From Mycolicibacterium doricum (GTDB lineage: Bacteria > Actinomycetota > Actinomycetes > Mycobacteriales > Mycobacteriaceae): DNA of 64,000 nucleotides. The notes under the pieces were generated by a model. The model searched no databases. It was not told the DNA's origin and was given only the letters and a program-made list of their open reading frames with translations. Position numbers and translations under genes: made by a program. The DNA lies in the NCBI RefSeq assembly GCF_010728155.1, contig NZ_AP022605.1, forward strand, positions 620,001 to 684,000, given 5' to 3'. Position 1 is the first letter of the stretch, and every line of letters begins with the position of its first letter. Positions 30,296-39,533 of the stretch are shown here, piece after piece.

Positions 30296-31189
30296 CTAAC
30301 TCTTGGTCGCGGTCACGGCGAGCGACTGGCGTAGCGCCTCGACCTCCTCGCCGGTGGGGAACGGGCGCCCGTAGTGGGCGAACACCTCCGGTCTGCTGCG
30401 CGCCTGGACATCCCAGCCGCGCTCGCGCAGATAGTCGACGACCAGGTTGCGCTCACCGTCGTAGCAGAGGTCGGCCATGTCGAGGTCGAGGCCTTGGCGG
30501 CGCAACTCCTCGGCCATCCGCTGCGAGCTCGCGCCCATTCGCATCCCCGCGTCCGGGTGGAACTCGGTGGCCAGGCGGCTGCCCGGCGCCGACAGCGCGG
30601 TGATGTTGTCGAACAACCGGTCCTGCGCGTCCGGCGGCAGATAGATCAGTAGCCCCTCGGCGATCCACGCCGTGGGCACCTGCGGGTCGAAACCACGGTC
30701 CCGCAGTGCGCCCGGCCAATCGCCGCGCAGGTCGATCGCGACGGTGCGCAGTTCGGCCGCGGGGGAGGCGCCGAGCTCGGCCAGCGTGCGGGTCTTGAAC
30801 TCGATGACCTGCGGCTGGTCGATCTCGTAGACGACCGTCCCCGTCGGCCACGGCAGCCGGTACGCGCGGGCATCGAGGCCGGAGGCGAGGATGACCGCCT
30901 GTGTCGTACCCGAGGCCAAGAAGAAGTCGTCAAAGAAGCGGGTGCGCACTGCCATGACGTCGGTCATCGCCTGCAGCGCCGCGGCGTTGTCGGCCTCCAG
31001 GGTGACCTCCCCGTCGAGCAGTTTGACGAAGTACTCCACGCCCACCGCGCGCACGAGCGCTTCGGCATACGGATCGTCGATCAGTGCGTCGGGCCCCCGG
31101 CTGGCCACCGCGCGCGCCGTGGCGACCATCGTCGCGGTCGCTCCGACGCTGGACGCCAGGTCCCAGGTGTCGTTGTCGGTACGTGCCAT
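30296..31189 (-). CDS. SAM-dependent methyltransferase, LCMT-like mycobacterial family (paralogue 3, promoter-proximal)
   Basis: 297 residues; [40 protein letters not shown] and [20 protein letters not shown]. First of the three minus-strand paralogues, with a good ribosome site (GAAGGGG) before the ATG. Divergent from secY. The high similarity of the three genes indicates tandem duplication. Confidence 0.9.
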   Translation of the reverse strand: MARTDNDTWDLASSVGATATMVATARAVASRGPDALIDDPYAEALVRAVGVEYFVKLLDGEVTLEADNAAALQAMTDVMAVRTRFFDDFFLASGTTQAVILASGLDARAYRLPWPTGTVVYEIDQPQVIEFKTRTLAELGASPAAELRTVAIDLRGDWPGALRDRGFDPQVPTAWIAEGLLIYLPPDAQDRLFDNITALSAPGSRLATEFHPDAGMRMGASSQRMAEELRRQGLDLDMADLCYDGERNLVVDYLRERGWDVQARSRPEVFAHYGRPFPTGEEVEALRQSLAVTATKS

Positions 31190-31465
31190 CGGTTGACCCC
31201 TTCTCGAGATTGCGACCCGTCGATTTCCTTAGCTGGGTTAACCAGCTTGCGCCGACTGTACGCTTCGATTGTGTAGGCAATCTGCGAGCGCGCAGCGATG
31301 CGGGCATGCCCGGTGGCAACTGTTAGTCTCGTAGACTGTTTGACGCGTGCCGTTAGCAGGCGAGATGTCTGTCCGAGACGGTGCGTGTGACTTGACCATG
31401 ACGCTGGTTTGTCCAGCCCCATTTGGCACGCCGCGCTCAAGAGGTCGGCTGCGCAGGAGGAAAGA
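31190..31465 (+). promoter_or_regulatory. Divergent methyltransferase-secY intergenic region
   Basis: No gene. AGTCT-CGT-AGACT (31325-31337) is a small inverted repeat containing two -10-like hexamers, TAGTCT (31324-31329) and TAGACT (31332-31337). A TTGACG (31340-31345) lies just downstream. Which of these serves secY is not clear. AGGAGG at 31455-31460 fixes the secY start. Confidence 0.35.
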
Positions 31466-32791
31466 GTGCTTTCGGCTTTCATCTCGTCGCTGCGGACGGC
31501 CGACCTGAGGCGCAAGATCCTGTTCACACTGGGCGTGGTGCTGCTCTATCGGGTCGGCGCCTCGCTGCCGTCTCCGGGAGTCAACTACCCCAACGTGCAG
31601 GAGTGCATCGCGCAGGTCAGCGGCGGTGAGTCGGGACAGATCTACTCGTTGATCAACCTGTTTTCCGGGGGCGCACTGCTGCAGCTGTCGGTGTTCGCGG
31701 TGGGCGTCATGCCGTACATCACCGCGAGCATCATCGTGCAGCTGTTGACCGTGGTGATCCCGCGGTTCGAACAGCTGCGCAAAGAGGGGCAGGCCGGCCA
31801 GTCCAAGATGACGCAGTACACGCGTTATCTAGCGGTCGCGCTGGCCGTGCTGCAGTCGACCAGCATCGTCGCGCTGGCCGCCAACGGCGGTCTGCTGCAG
31901 GGCTGCGCCCTCGACATCATCAACGACCAGTCGATCTTCTCGCTGCTGGTCATCGTGCTGGTGATGACGGCAGGCGCCACGCTGGTCATGTGGATGGGTG
32001 AACTCGTCACCGAGCGCGGGATCGGCAACGGCATGTCGCTGATCATCTTCGCCAGCATCGCCGCCGCCATGCCCGGCGAGGGCAAGTCGATCCTCGACAG
32101 CCGCGGCGGCATGGTGTTCGCCGCCGTCTGCGCCGGCGCGCTGGTCATCATCATCGGTGTCGTGTTCGTCGAGCAGGGCCAGCGCCGCATCCCGGTGCAG
32201 TACGCCAAGCGCATGGTCGGCCGCCGGATGTACGGCGGCACCTCGACCTACCTGCCGCTGAAGGTCAACCAGGCCGGCGTCATCCCCGTCATCTTCGCGT
32301 CGTCATTGATCTACATCCCGCAGCTGATCACGCAGCTGATCCAGAGCGGCAGCGCCAACCCGGGCACCGGCTGGTGGGACCGTCTGGTCGCGGAGTACCT
32401 GACGGACCCGAGCAGCCCCTGGTACATCGGCATCTACTTCGCGCTGATCATCTTCTTCACCTACTTCTACGTGTCCATCACGTTCAACCCGGACGAGCGG
32501 GCCGACGAGATGAAGAAGTTCGGCGGCTTCATCCCGGGCATCCGGCCCGGTAAACCGACCGCCGACTACCTCCGCTACGTGCTGAGCCGGATCACCCTGC
32601 CGGGCTCGATCTACCTCGGCGTCATCGCCGTCATCCCGAACCTGTTCCTCACCGTCGGCAGCGGCGGTCCCGTGCAGAACCTGCCCTTCGGCGGCGTCGG
32701 TGTGCTGATCATGATCGGCGTGGGTCTGGACACCGTGAAACAGATCGAGAGCCAGCTCATGCAGCGAAACTACGAAGGGTTCCTGAAGTGA
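31466..32791 (+). CDS. secY: Preprotein translocase subunit SecY
   Basis: 441 residues with ten hydrophobic segments; begins (V)[20 protein letters not shown]. Conserved signatures include [20 protein letters not shown] and the cytoplasmic loop [20 protein letters not shown]. Forms the SecYEG channel in the plasma membrane. GTG 31466 is preferred to the upstream ATG (31409) because AGGAGG lies five bases before it. Overlaps adk by four bases (GTGA). Confidence 0.96.
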   Translation: MLSAFISSLRTADLRRKILFTLGVVLLYRVGASLPSPGVNYPNVQECIAQVSGGESGQIYSLINLFSGGALLQLSVFAVGVMPYITASIIVQLLTVVIPRFEQLRKEGQAGQSKMTQYTRYLAVALAVLQSTSIVALAANGGLLQGCALDIINDQSIFSLLVIVLVMTAGATLVMWMGELVTERGIGNGMSLIIFASIAAAMPGEGKSILDSRGGMVFAAVCAGALVIIIGVVFVEQGQRRIPVQYAKRMVGRRMYGGTSTYLPLKVNQAGVIPVIFASSLIYIPQLITQLIQSGSANPGTGWWDRLVAEYLTDPSSPWYIGIYFALIIFFTYFYVSITFNPDERADEMKKFGGFIPGIRPGKPTADYLRYVLSRITLPGSIYLGVIAVIPNLFLTVGSGGPVQNLPFGGVGVLIMIGVGLDTVKQIESQLMQRNYEGFLK

Positions 32792-33333
32792 GGATCGTTC
32801 TCCTGGGACCGCCGGGCGCGGGCAAGGGCACGCAGGCGGCGAAGCTGGCCGACAAGCTCGGGGTGCCGCACATCTCGACCGGTGACCTGTTCCGCGACAA
32901 CATCAAGGGCGAGACCGAACTGGGCCTGGCGGCCAAGCGGTACCTCGACGCCGGCGACCTGGTGCCGAGCACCCTCACCAACGCGCTGGTCGAGGATCGC
33001 ATCGGCCAGGACGACGCCAAGGACGGCTTCATCCTCGACGGCTATCCCCGTTCGGTCGAACAGGCCGACGCGCTGGAGAAGATGCTCGAGGACCGCAACC
33101 TGTCCCTCGACGCGGTCATCGAGTTCCGCGTCTCCGAGGAGGAGCTGCTGACCCGGCTCAAGGGCCGCGGCCGCGCCGACGACACCGAAGAGGTCATCCT
33201 CAACCGGATGAAGGTGTACCGCGACGAGACCGCGCCGCTGCTCGACCGCTACCGCGACGAACTGAAGACCGTCGACGCCGTCGGCTCCGTGGACGAGGTG
33301 TTCGCCCGGGCGTTGCAGGCACTGGGCAAGTGA
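32788..33333 (+). CDS. adk: Adenylate kinase, short form
   Basis: 181 residues. P-loop [10 protein letters not shown] (residues 7-16), GDLFRDN, and [13 protein letters not shown]. The LID is the short form lacking the zinc-finger insert, as in other mycobacteria. Converts ATP + AMP to 2 ADP. GTG start overlaps the secY stop. Confidence 0.97.
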   Translation: MRIVLLGPPGAGKGTQAAKLADKLGVPHISTGDLFRDNIKGETELGLAAKRYLDAGDLVPSTLTNALVEDRIGQDDAKDGFILDGYPRSVEQADALEKMLEDRNLSLDAVIEFRVSEEELLTRLKGRGRADDTEEVILNRMKVYRDETAPLLDRYRDELKTVDAVGSVDEVFARALQALGK

Positions 33334-33334
33334 C

Positions 33335-34138
33335 GTGGCCGGCCTGAGGCTGCGCAGGGACAAGGTCGTCGCGCAACGCACCCCCGCGGAGCTGGACGCG
33401 ATGGCGGCCGCCGGTGCGCTCGTCGCGGCGGCGCTGAGCGCGGTGCGTGACGCGGCCGCGCCGGGAGTGAGCACCAAAGAGCTCGACGTGATCGCCGAAT
33501 CCGTCATCCGCGACGGTGGCGGTATCCCGTCGTTCCTCGGCTACCACGGCTTCCCGGCGAGCATCTGCTCCTCGGTCAACGACCGTGTCGTCCACGGCAT
33601 CCCGTCGGCCACCGAGATCCTGGCCTCCGGTGATCTGGTCTCCATCGACTGCGGCGCCATCCTCGACGGCTGGCACGGCGACTCGGCGATCACCTTCGGC
33701 GTCGGCCCGCTCATCCCCGTCGACGAGGCGCTCTCGGCGGCCACCCGGGAGTCCATGGAGTCGGGCATTGCCGCGATGCTGCCCGGCAATCGGCTGACCG
33801 ACGTCTCGTACGCCATCGAGAAGGGCACCCGCGCCGCCGAGGCGCGGTATCAGCGCGCCTTCGGCATCGTCGACGGTTACGGCGGGCACGGCATCGGCAG
33901 GCAGATGCACATGGACCCGTTCCTGCCCAACGAGGGCGCCCCCGGACGCGGCCCGCACCTTGCCCCCGGATCGGTGCTGGCGATCGAGCCGATGCTCACC
34001 CTCGGCACGACCAAGACCAAAGTGCTCGAGGACGAGTGGACCGTCATCACCGCAGACGGTTCGCGCGCGGCACACTGGGAGCACACCGTGGCGGTCACCG
34101 AGGACGGACCCCGAATCCTCACCCTCCCTGCGGCCTGA
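33335..34138 (+). CDS. map: Methionine aminopeptidase, type I
   Basis: 267 residues. Metal ligands are visible in order: [20 protein letters not shown] (two Asp), [12 protein letters not shown] (His), AIEPMLTLG (Glu) and [11 protein letters not shown] (Glu). Removes N-terminal methionine from nascent proteins. GTG 33335 follows the adk stop by one base; the secY-adk-map operon is standard. Confidence 0.96.
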   Translation: MAGLRLRRDKVVAQRTPAELDAMAAAGALVAAALSAVRDAAAPGVSTKELDVIAESVIRDGGGIPSFLGYHGFPASICSSVNDRVVHGIPSATEILASGDLVSIDCGAILDGWHGDSAITFGVGPLIPVDEALSAATRESMESGIAAMLPGNRLTDVSYAIEKGTRAAEARYQRAFGIVDGYGGHGIGRQMHMDPFLPNEGAPGRGPHLAPGSVLAIEPMLTLGTTKTKVLEDEWTVITADGSRAAHWEHTVAVTEDGPRILTLPAA

Positions 34139-34141
34139 ACG

Positions 34142-34645
34142 GTGACCGACGGGCCCGACGAGCACGACCCGATCGCCCTGGCCCGTGCGAACTGGGAATC
34201 GGCCGGATGGGGTGAGGTCGCCGACGGGATGGTCGCCGTCACCTCCGTCATGCGGGCGCACCAGATCCTGCTGGCCCGCGTCGAGAACGCCTTACGCCCC
34301 TACGATCTGAGCTTCTCCCGATTCGAGCTGCTGCGATTGCTGGCGTTCAGCCGCTCCGGCGCGTTGCCGATCACGAAGGCCTCCGACCGGTTGCAGGTAC
34401 ACGTCACCAGCGTCACGCACGCCATCCGGCGGCTGGAGGCCGGCGGGCTGGTGGAGCGCATCCCGCACCCCACCGACGGTCGCACCACGCTGGTGAGGAT
34501 CACCGAACTCGGCTGCTCGACCGTCGAGGACGCCACCGTGACGCTCAACAACGAGGTGTTCGCCGACATCGGGATGTCGGCCGAAGAGTCCCGCTCGCTG
34601 GCCGCCTCGATCGAGACGCTCCGTCGCCACGCCGGGGATTTCTAG
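34142..34645 (+). CDS. MarR-family transcriptional regulator
   Basis: 167 residues. Winged helix: LSFSRFELLRLLAFSRSGAL, the recognition helix LQVHVTSVTHAIRRLEAGGL and the wing ERIPHPTDGRTTLVRIT. Effector and targets unknown. GTG start three bases after map, so it may be carried on the secY-adk-map transcript. Convergent with, and overlapping by four bases, the histidine kinase. In M. tuberculosis sigL follows map; it is absent here. Confidence 0.88.
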   Translation: MTDGPDEHDPIALARANWESAGWGEVADGMVAVTSVMRAHQILLARVENALRPYDLSFSRFELLRLLAFSRSGALPITKASDRLQVHVTSVTHAIRRLEAGGLVERIPHPTDGRTTLVRITELGCSTVEDATVTLNNEVFADIGMSAEESRSLAASIETLRRHAGDF

Positions 34646-35832
34646 GCCGGGGACGGCAGCGGGATCGTGGCGGTCACCGCCGTGCCCGCCCCCGGCCGCG
34701 ACCGGATGTTGAGGCGGCCGCCGACGATCTCCGCCCGCTCGGCCATCGACAACAGCCCGTAGCCACCCATCTCGTCGCCGCCGAGCGGATGTTCGAACGT
34801 GTCGAATCCCACGCCGTCGTCGATGATCTCGAGTCGCGCGACATCGTCGGCCACCCCGAACGTCAACCTCGCCGTGGCGGCCCCGGAATGTTTGACCACG
34901 TTCTGCAGGCACTCCTGCGCGATGCGGTACAGCGCCAGTTCGATGTGATCGGGCACCCGGCGCTCGGCAAGGTCGACATCGATGTGCACCTGCGGGATGG
35001 ACCGTGCCAGGCTCGCCAGCCCGCCCGCCAACCCGAGGTCGTCGAGTACCGGTGGCCGCAGACCACTGATCGCGGCGCGCGCCTCGCCCAGCGTCAGCGC
35101 CACCAGCTCACGGGCCTTGCCGAGCTGTTCGGCCACCACATGCGGATCCTCGATCCCGCGGACCGCGGCGTCGAGCCGGTAGGACAGCGTCACCAGGCGC
35201 TGAGAGATGCCGTCGTGGATGTCGCCGGCCAGCCGACGGCGCTCGATCTCCTGCGCCTCGATCACCTGCTCGACGAAGTTCTCATGCGCCCGTTCGCGCG
35301 CCACCAACTGCCGGTGCAACCGCGCCTGGTGCAGTGCGCCCGCGATGAGCCTGCCGATCACCAGCAGCAGTTCCACGTCGGGCCCGGAGAAGTCGCGCCG
35401 CTCGACGGTGTGCACGTTGAGCACCCCCACCAGACCGCCGGGGTCGGTTTGCATCGGCACCGACACCATCGAGGTGAAGTCCTTGCCGCGCAAGGACTGG
35501 AACGGCTTGTAGCGCGGGTCGGACTCCTTGTCGTGGCCGATCACCACCGGCTGACGGTGGCTGGCCACCCAGCCGGAGATACCCTGGCCCAGCGGCAGCC
35601 GGATCTTGCCGATCTGACTGTCGAACGGCGGGGTGGCGCCGGCCAGGGTCAGCGACCGGTCGGAGTCGTCGAGCACGTGGACGAAACAGACGTCGGTGCC
35701 GGTGGCCGCGGTGATCATCCGCGCGGCCGCGGCCGCGAGCGGTTCCACCCCGGGCCCGCTGGACGCCGCCTGGATCAGCTCGCGCAACAGGGCCAACTCC
35801 CGGTCGGCGGTCAGCAGCGAACGCGCACTCAC
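34642..35832 (-). CDS. GAF-domain sensor histidine kinase (HisKA_3/NarL class)
   Basis: 396 residues. A GAF domain (about 20-170), a HisKA_3 dimerisation helix with the phospho-acceptor in IERRRLAGDIHDGISQRLV, and an HATPase with NVVKHSGA, DDGVGFD and GGYGLLSMAERAEIVGG. Cytoplasmic; no transmembrane segment. The signal sensed by the GAF domain is unknown. GTG start overlaps the partner regulator stop (GTGA), so they form one operon with the regulator first. Confidence 0.9.
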   Translation of the reverse strand: MSARSLLTADRELALLRELIQAASSGPGVEPLAAAAARMITAATGTDVCFVHVLDDSDRSLTLAGATPPFDSQIGKIRLPLGQGISGWVASHRQPVVIGHDKESDPRYKPFQSLRGKDFTSMVSVPMQTDPGGLVGVLNVHTVERRDFSGPDVELLLVIGRLIAGALHQARLHRQLVARERAHENFVEQVIEAQEIERRRLAGDIHDGISQRLVTLSYRLDAAVRGIEDPHVVAEQLGKARELVALTLGEARAAISGLRPPVLDDLGLAGGLASLARSIPQVHIDVDLAERRVPDHIELALYRIAQECLQNVVKHSGAATARLTFGVADDVARLEIIDDGVGFDTFEHPLGGDEMGGYGLLSMAERAEIVGGRLNIRSRPGAGTAVTATIPLPSPA

Positions 35833-36485
35833 CGGTAGATGCCCTCTCGCAGCGCCGTCGCCACCGCGCCGGCGCGGTCACCGACGCCCAGCTTGCGGTA
35901 GATCGACCGAAGATGGGTTTTCACCGTCTCCTCCCCGATGACCAGCTTGGCGGCGATCCCGCGGTTGGAGAGCCCGGTCACCACGAAGGAGAGGATCTCG
36001 CTCTCGCGCTGGGTGAGACCCTGGCGGGCGCCCGGCCAGAACTCGTCGCGCTGCAGCCGGGCGGCGGTGTCCACCGCTCTGGCCGCCATGCCCGGATCGA
36101 TGGCGGTCTCCCCGCGATGGACCAGTTCCAGCTGACGGACCAGCTCGTCGCTGCCGATGCTCTTGAGCAGGTATCCCGACGCGCCCACCCGCAGGGCCTG
36201 GAACAGATACTGCTCGTCGTCGTACACCGACAGCATGACCACCTTTTGCTGCGGATCACGCCCGCGCAGTTGCCGGCACAGGTCCAGCCCGCTGGCACCC
36301 TGCATCCGCACGTCGCACAGCACGATGTCCGGGCGCAGCTCGGCGACGACGCCGACGGCGCGTTCGGCGCCCACCGCCTGCCCGACCACCGCGACACGGT
36401 CGTCGTAGGTCGCCAGCATGGCCTTGAGTCCCTCGATGACCATCTCGTGGTCGTCGACCAGGACGATCCGCACTGGCCCGGCCAT
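35829..36485 (-). CDS. NarL/FixJ-family response regulator
   Basis: 218 residues from ATG 36485. Receiver domain VRIVLVDDHEMVIEGLKAML with the phospho-Asp in IVLCDVRMQG; LuxR-type DNA-binding domain LTQRESEILSFVVTGLSNRG and EETVKTHLRSIYRKLGVGDR. AAGGTG sits nine bases before this ATG; an ATG two codons earlier (36491) is an alternative. Paired with the downstream GAF kinase; targets unknown. Confidence 0.92.
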   Translation of the reverse strand: MAGPVRIVLVDDHEMVIEGLKAMLATYDDRVAVVGQAVGAERAVGVVAELRPDIVLCDVRMQGASGLDLCRQLRGRDPQQKVVMLSVYDDEQYLFQALRVGASGYLLKSIGSDELVRQLELVHRGETAIDPGMAARAVDTAARLQRDEFWPGARQGLTQRESEILSFVVTGLSNRGIAAKLVIGEETVKTHLRSIYRKLGVGDRAGAVATALREGIYR

Positions 36486-36590
36486 GCGCATCACCTTAAA
36501 GGCGGGAGGGGCGCGGCCGGCCAACTTCGCCACGTCGAATCCCCCAAAAGGGGGAGGACGGCGACGTGTGGCCTGCGCCACTGTGATCAG

Positions 36591-37409
36591 GTGCAGACAA
36601 CGGGTGAGAGAACACCGGGTGAGAGAACACCGGGTGTGGGCCGGTTCTGGTGGGAGGGCGCCCGTCCGCTCGGTGCCGACGTCACGCCGTTGGAGGCCCT
36701 GGTCTTCGACCTCGAGGCGTTGACCGACCTCGATCACGACGTGCACCGGCTGGTGTTCAACGCCGCGTTCGCCGCGCACCGGGTGCCCATCGCGTGGTCT
36801 GAGGCCCGGTACCGGCGGCTGCGGGTGCTGCGCGACGAACGCCGGCGGGTACTGGCCGAACTGCGCAACCACTGCGTCGGCCCCGAGTGCGACGTGCTGA
36901 TCGAACTGCTCGCCGACGAGATCTGCTCGACGAAGGCGACGATGTTCGACGAGATGGTGCTCGACGTCGGCGCGACCCCGCGGCCCGGCCTCGACGACCT
37001 CGTCGGCGACGCCTTCGCCGCCGGCGTCCCGGTCGCGGTCGTGACCGCCGGCCGCCGCGCCTGGGTGGAGCCGCTGGTGCGCCAGCTCGTGGGGGAGGGA
37101 CAGGTCGAGACGATCGTCACCCGCGACGACGTGACCACGCCCGGCGTCGACGCCTACCGCCTGGCACTGGACGAGCTCGGTGTCACCAACGACCGCGTCG
37201 TCGCGGTGACCGGCACGACGGCGGGGCTGCGCGCAGCGACTGCGGCGGGACTGGCGACCATCCTCGTCGGTCAGCACGATGCGCCGCGCGATGAGGTGGC
37301 CGCGCTGGCGGTGCGCGCCGACTACGGTGGCGCCGAACCGCTGCGGCTGAGCGCATGCGAACGGCTCTACGCCCGCTCGACGGCCCGTAGGACCGCGCCC
37401 GCGGCATAG
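36591..37409 (+). CDS. HAD-superfamily hydrolase (phosphatase-like)
   Basis: 272 residues from GTG 36591; a GTG at 36636 would give 257 and remove a duplicated GERTP. HAD motif I is degenerate: ALVFDLEALTDLD has the first Asp, but the usual DxDGT is DLEAL, so phosphatase activity is uncertain. Motif II is VAVVTAGRRAWV, and motif III/IV lies near VVAVTGTTAGLRAATAAGLA. Similar to CbbY/beta-phosphoglucomutase-like proteins. Divergent from the regulator gene and convergent with mmsB. Confidence 0.7.
   Translation: MQTTGERTPGERTPGVGRFWWEGARPLGADVTPLEALVFDLEALTDLDHDVHRLVFNAAFAAHRVPIAWSEARYRRLRVLRDERRRVLAELRNHCVGPECDVLIELLADEICSTKATMFDEMVLDVGATPRPGLDDLVGDAFAAGVPVAVVTAGRRAWVEPLVRQLVGEGQVETIVTRDDVTTPGVDAYRLALDELGVTNDRVVAVTGTTAGLRAATAAGLATILVGQHDAPRDEVAALAVRADYGGAEPLRLSACERLYARSTARRTAPAA
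36601..36636. repeat. 15-bp tandem repeat at the start of the HAD gene
   Basis: CGGGTGAGAGAACAC at 36601-36615 and 36616-36630, then CGGGTG before the alternative GTG at 36636. In frame it encodes GERTPGERTPG. Confidence 0.9.
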
Positions 37410-37422
37410 CGGACAGTTCTCG

Positions 37423-38295
37423 TCAGCCCCGAAGAATCTCGATGATGGCGCTGAAGTCCTTGTCGGCGTGATCGTTGGCGAACGCGGCGTACAGCTCGGC
37501 GGCGTGGCTGCCCAACGGTGCGGAAGCACCCGTCGACGACACCGCGGCCATGGCCAAACCGAGGTCCTTGTTCATCAGCGCCGCCGCGAACCCAGGCTTG
37601 AAGTCGTTGTTGGCCGGGGAGGTCGGTACCGGTCCCGGGACAGGGCAGTTCGTGTGCACCGCCCAACAGTTGCCGGTCGCGCCGGTGATGACGTCGAACA
37701 GCGACTGCGCCGACAACCCGAGCTTCTCGGCCAGGACGAACGCCTCACCGATCGCGATCTGCTGGACGGCGAGGACCATGTTGTTGCACAGCTTGGCGGC
37801 CTGACCGGTGCCCGACGCACCGCAGTGAACCACCTTGGCCGCCATCGGTTCCAGCACCGGACGGGCACGCGCGACGGCGTCGTCGTCACCCCCGACCATG
37901 AATGCCAAGGTCCCAGCGGTGGCGCCCTTGACCCCGCCGGAAACCGGCGCGTCGATCTGGGCGCACCCCTGCTCGACGGCGGCCGCGTTGATGTGGCGTG
38001 CGTCGTCCACCGAGATGGTGGAGGTGTCGATGAACAGCGTGCCGGCTCCCGCGGCGGGGAGCACCTCGTCGTAGAGGCTCTTCACGATCGCGCCGTTGGG
38101 GAGCGAGGTGATCACCACCTCGGCGCCGGACACCGCTTCGGCGCCGCTGTCGAACGTGGCGATGCCGTGGTCCTCCGCGGCGGCGCGCATCGCGGCCACC
38201 GGATCGAAACCCCGCACGGTGTGACCCGCCTTGGCCAGGTTGGCCGCCATCGGCCCGCCCATGTTGCCCAGCCCGAAGAACGCAATCGTGCTCAC
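37423..38295 (-). CDS. mmsB: 3-hydroxyisobutyrate dehydrogenase
   Basis: 290 residues. NAD-binding FFGLGNMGGPMAANLAKAGH, substrate motif DAPVSGGVKGATAGTLAFMV and catalytic Lys in GASGTGQAAKLCNNM. Converts 3-hydroxyisobutyrate to methylmalonate semialdehyde in valine breakdown. Last gene of the mmsA-fadE-mmsB operon; 22 bases after the acyl-CoA dehydrogenase. Confidence 0.93.
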   Translation of the reverse strand: MSTIAFFGLGNMGGPMAANLAKAGHTVRGFDPVAAMRAAAEDHGIATFDSGAEAVSGAEVVITSLPNGAIVKSLYDEVLPAAGAGTLFIDTSTISVDDARHINAAAVEQGCAQIDAPVSGGVKGATAGTLAFMVGGDDDAVARARPVLEPMAAKVVHCGASGTGQAAKLCNNMVLAVQQIAIGEAFVLAEKLGLSAQSLFDVITGATGNCWAVHTNCPVPGPVPTSPANNDFKPGFAAALMNKDLGLAMAAVSSTGASAPLGSHAAELYAAFANDHADKDFSAIIEILRG

Positions 38296-38317
38296 TGTTG
38301 ACTTCTCCCGTCGCCGC

Positions 38318-39511
38318 TCATGCCGACGTGCGTGCCGTGGCCGCCTCTGTTTGATTGCGGGCTCGGCCCGCGACAGCCCGTCCGATGACCACGCGCATGA
38401 TCTCGTTGCTGCCCTCGAGGATCCGATGCACCCGCAGATCGCGGACGATCTTCTCCACCCCGTACTCGCGTAGATATCCGTAGCCGCCGTGCAATTGCAG
38501 CGCCTGATCGGCTACGTCGAAGCAGGCGTCGGTGACGTAACGCTTCGCCATCGCACACAACTCCACCTTGTCGGGATGGTTGTCGTCGAGTGCGCTCGCC
38601 GCCCGCCACAACAACGTACGGGACGTCTGCAGTGCGGTCGCCATATCGGCCAGGGCGAACCGGACGGTCGGCTCGTCGAGCAGGGCGGCGCCGAAGGCCT
38701 GCCGGTCGGCCAGATAGGCCGCCGCCTTCTCGTAGGCCGTCTGCGCGCCACCCAGCGAGCAGGCGGCGATGTTGAGACGCCCGCCGTTGAGTCCGTTCAT
38801 CGCGATACCGAAACCACTGCCCTCCGCGCCGGTGCCACCGAGCATGTTCTCGGCCGGGACACGCGCACCGTCGAACACCACCTGCGCCGTGGGCTGGGCG
38901 TTCCAGCCCATCTTCTGTTCCTGGGCACCGAAACTGACGCCGGGCGTGTCCTTTTCGACCACGAACGCGGAGATGCCGCGCGGCCCCTCACTGCCGGTGC
39001 GGGCCATCACCACATACACGTCGGAAGTGCCCGCGCCGGAGATGAACTGCTTCACCCCGTCGAGAACGAAGTGGCCGCCCTCCCGAACGGCCCTGGTGCG
39101 CAACGCACTGGCGTCCGACCCCGCACCCGGCTCGGTGAGGCAGTAGCTGGCGATGCTGGCCATCGACGCCAGCCGCGGCACCCACGTCTTGCGCTGCTCT
39201 CCGGAGCCATAGGTGTCCACCATCCAGGCACACATGTTGTGGATCGACAGGAACGCCGCGACGGCCGGGTCGGCGGCGGACAGCTGCTCGAAGATGCGCA
39301 CCGCATCGATGCGCCGCAACCCGCTGCCGCCGACGTCCTCGCGGCAGTAGATCGCCGCCATGCCCAGTTCGGCGGCCTCCCGCAGCACGTCGGTCGGGAA
39401 GTGGTGGGACTCGTCCCATTCCGCCGCGTACGGGGCCAGGCGTTTCTCGGCGAACGCGGCCGCCGTCTCGGCGATCACGCGCTCCTCGTCGTCGAGGCCA
39501 AAGTAGTCCAT
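38318..39511 (-). CDS. Acyl-CoA dehydrogenase, probably isobutyryl-CoA dehydrogenase (FadE9-type)
   Basis: 397 residues. Family signatures CLTEPGAGSDASALRTRA, FAD-binding region, and the C-terminal QLHGGYGYLREYGVEKIVRD and LEGSNEIMRVVIGRA. Position between mmsA and mmsB points to isobutyryl-CoA as substrate (context inference). ATG 39511 begins MDYFGLDDEER. The start region is duplicated, so a decoy ATG at 39528 opens a five-codon frame whose TGA overlaps the true start. Confidence 0.92.
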   Translation of the reverse strand: MDYFGLDDEERVIAETAAAFAEKRLAPYAAEWDESHHFPTDVLREAAELGMAAIYCREDVGGSGLRRIDAVRIFEQLSAADPAVAAFLSIHNMCAWMVDTYGSGEQRKTWVPRLASMASIASYCLTEPGAGSDASALRTRAVREGGHFVLDGVKQFISGAGTSDVYVVMARTGSEGPRGISAFVVEKDTPGVSFGAQEQKMGWNAQPTAQVVFDGARVPAENMLGGTGAEGSGFGIAMNGLNGGRLNIAACSLGGAQTAYEKAAAYLADRQAFGAALLDEPTVRFALADMATALQTSRTLLWRAASALDDNHPDKVELCAMAKRYVTDACFDVADQALQLHGGYGYLREYGVEKIVRDLRVHRILEGSNEIMRVVIGRAVAGRARNQTEAATARTSA

Positions 39512-39533
39512 CAGCTTGAGTAGTCCATCAGCT
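39502..39533. repeat. 17-bp tandem duplication spanning the acyl-CoA dehydrogenase start codon
   Basis: AGTAGTCCATCAGCTTG (39502-39518) recurs at 39519-39533 with the last bases changed. Each copy contains CAT (minus-strand ATG). It lies in the 22-base gap between mmsA and the dehydrogenase. Confidence 0.9.

Noticed and set aside
35913..36590. Long plus-strand frame continuous with the HAD hydrolase
   Set aside because: It is the shadow of the response regulator on the opposite strand; homology to HAD begins only after about 36640.
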